Origin: Gammaproteobacteria bacterium
GTDB taxonomy: Bacteria; Pseudomonadota; Gammaproteobacteria; Pseudomonadales; Azotimanducaceae
Assembly: GCA_009840715.1 (NCBI GenBank)
Contig: VXNE01000024.1
Span: 1-6,280 of the forward strand
DNA length: 6,280 nucleotides
Direction of reading: 5' to 3'
The notes beneath the pieces were generated by a model. That model was given only the letters and a program-made list of their open reading frames with translations. It ran no database searches and was not told the DNA's origin. The translations under genes and the position numbers were made by a program. Numbering within the stretch: the stretch's first letter is position 1; every line of letters starts with the position of its first letter. Positions 5,160 to 6,280 of the stretch are shown one piece after another.

Positions 5160-6280
5160 CCGACGGCGGCCTCCCGCGCCAGTCGCGCATCCATCGACCA
5201 GAGCCTGGACGCGAACCCGACCGCGCAGAGCGCGGCCAGCATCGCGGCCGCCGAGACCACGAGCGCACGTTCCGCGCCCCACCACTCGACCATCAGGCCC
5301 GACAGCATCGTGCCGAGGGGCGCCGACGACATGAACGAGAAGCCGAAGAACGCCATCACCCGCCCGCGTTGATCCGGCGGGGCACGCTCCTGCATGATCA
5401 TCCGCGCCATGCTCATGCCGAGGCCCGCGCAGGAGCCCCAGGCGCCGATGCACAACACGAACGCCGCGAACTCGAAGCCCGCGCCGGCCAGCCCGAGCGC
5501 GACGGAACCGACGCCGCTCGCCAGCAGCAAGAGCCGCCCCGGGCGGCGCACTTCGCCGACCATCAGGAGCACGAACACGGCGGCGATCAGGCCGACCGCG
5601 TTGGCGGTGGAGAGCCAGGCGAGGTCGCTGGCGGAGCCGTCGTAAACCTCCCGCACCAGCAGGGGAATGGTCACGACGTAGGGCCCCATGAAGAAGAGGC
5701 CCACGGCGAAGTTCTGCAGCACCACTGCGCGCATGGACCGCGAGCCCATCACCGTGCGCGCACCGTCCGCCACCGAGCGCGCCAGTTCGCGCAGGGCGGA
5801 TCCGGACCGCCGGGGGGCCACGATCGGCGGCACGGCCACCCGCGCGAGCGCCACCGCCCCGATGACGAGAGCGGCCGCCTGCACCAGCACCACCGGACCC
5901 GCGCCGACCCGGTCGGCCTGGCCCGCCACCAGGAACGCCACGATCTGGATGCCGAACTGTACCAAGGTCACCAGGGCGACGGTTCGCTGGATGCGCTGGC
6001 CGGCCACCTGGTTCAGCAGGCCGTCGCGCGCCGGCGTCAGGAATGCCTGGGCGCATCCCATCGCCACCGCGAACGCGATCATGAAGCCGAACGTCAGCCT
6101 GTCCAGCGTCAGCGCGACCCACAGCCCCACCACCGGCACCGTGGCTGCCAACTGGGACACCACCGCGACGCGCCGTCCGCCGTAGCGGTCGGAGATGCTG
6201 CCCCCTACCAGCATCAGCAGCATCGCGGGCACCAGCATCGCCGTCTGCGCAGCGCCCACCATGCGCGGCGACTCGTGGAG
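5156..6280 (-). CDS. MFS transporter, EntS/MFS_3-like exporter (5' end outside window)
   Basis: The frame is open to the right edge of the window (LHESPR precedes the ATG at 6262), and the first membrane helix is missing, so that ATG is internal and the gene is partial; about 374 residues are present of a usual ~400-420. Some eleven hydrophobic helices remain. MFS motif A is visible between helices 2 and 3: GGSISDRYGGRRV, beginning about 20 residues after the internal Met. TPARDGLLNQV and, in the second half, QERAPPDQRGRVMAFFGFSF followed by APLGTMLSGLM match the pattern of MFS_3-type exporters, which use proton motive force to expel siderophores, drugs or other small molecules from the cytoplasm. 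The substrate is not predictable. Its TGA (5158-5156) lies 57 bp upstream of the HiPIP start, in the same orientation; a functional link to the HiPIP is not evident. Confidence 0.9.
   Translation of the reverse strand, partial: LHESPRMVGAAQTAMLVPAMLLMLVGGSISDRYGGRRVAVVSQLAATVPVVGLWVALTLDRLTFGFMIAFAVAMGCAQAFLTPARDGLLNQVAGQRIQRTVALVTLVQFGIQIVAFLVAGQADRVGAGPVVLVQAAALVIGAVALARVAVPPIVAPRRSGSALRELARSVADGARTVMGSRSMRAVVLQNFAVGLFFMGPYVVTIPLLVREVYDGSASDLAWLSTANAVGLIAAVFVLLMVGEVRRPGRLLLLASGVGSVALGLAGAGFEFAAFVLCIGAWGSCAGLGMSMARMIMQERAPPDQRGRVMAFFGFSFMSSAPLGTMLSGLMVEWWGAERALVVSAAAMLAALCAVGFASRLWSMDARLAREAAVG

Noticed and set aside
4983..6122. A 379-codon minus-strand frame overlapping the MFS and HiPIP genes
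   Set aside because: It is Gly/Arg/Ala-rich low-complexity shadow sequence; the overlapping frames encode recognisable membrane and Tat-exported proteins.

Overview
This is a GC-rich bacterial chromosomal segment with tightly packed genes, GTG and ATG starts and Shine-Dalgarno sites. The mix of genes (a SwmB/leucine-rich-repeat surface protein, a CNNM/CorC-type membrane protein, two phytanoyl-CoA-dioxygenase-like enzymes, a high-potential iron-sulfur protein and an MFS exporter) suits a Gram-negative environmental lineage such as Acidobacteriota or a similar soil or marine group. That placement is a guess from gene content and composition, because no phylogenetic marker is present.

Layout, left to right. 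Positions 1-925 (+) hold the 3' part of a large secreted or surface protein: the end of a SwmB-like domain, then eight exact 22-residue leucine-rich repeats and a degenerate ninth. It converges on a complete CNNM/CorC-type protein (955-2217, -), whose start is fixed by an AGGAGG site. Positions 2218-2614 contain no credible gene. They hold a hairpin-rich leader (2218-2365) and a short TTAA-flanked element with terminal inverted repeats (2368-2618) that looks like a MITE. The right-hand TTAA of this element is also the stop codon of the next gene.

Positions 2615-4632 form a divergent pair of PhyH-type Fe(II)/2-oxoglutarate dioxygenases (2615-3523, - and 3655-4632, +). They share a 131-bp intergenic region and both retain the H-x-D...H ligand set. 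The stop codon of the second enzyme lies in the edge of another repeat, a 78-bp double-hairpin unit (4629-4706) with GTAGGGG/CCCCTAC ends. Both ends of the pair are therefore capped by repetitive DNA placed exactly at the stop codons.

Beyond it lie a Tat-exported HiPIP (4733-5098, -) and an MFS exporter of the EntS/MFS_3 type (5156 to the window end, -, 5' end missing). They have the same orientation and are 57 bp apart. A plausible promoter for the HiPIP overlaps the exporter stop codon, so the two may be transcribed partly independently.

No defence system, CRISPR array, tRNA or rRNA was seen. The most interesting parts are the TTAA element at the stop codon, the double-hairpin repeat and the divergent dioxygenase pair. 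No convincing new multi-gene system is visible.
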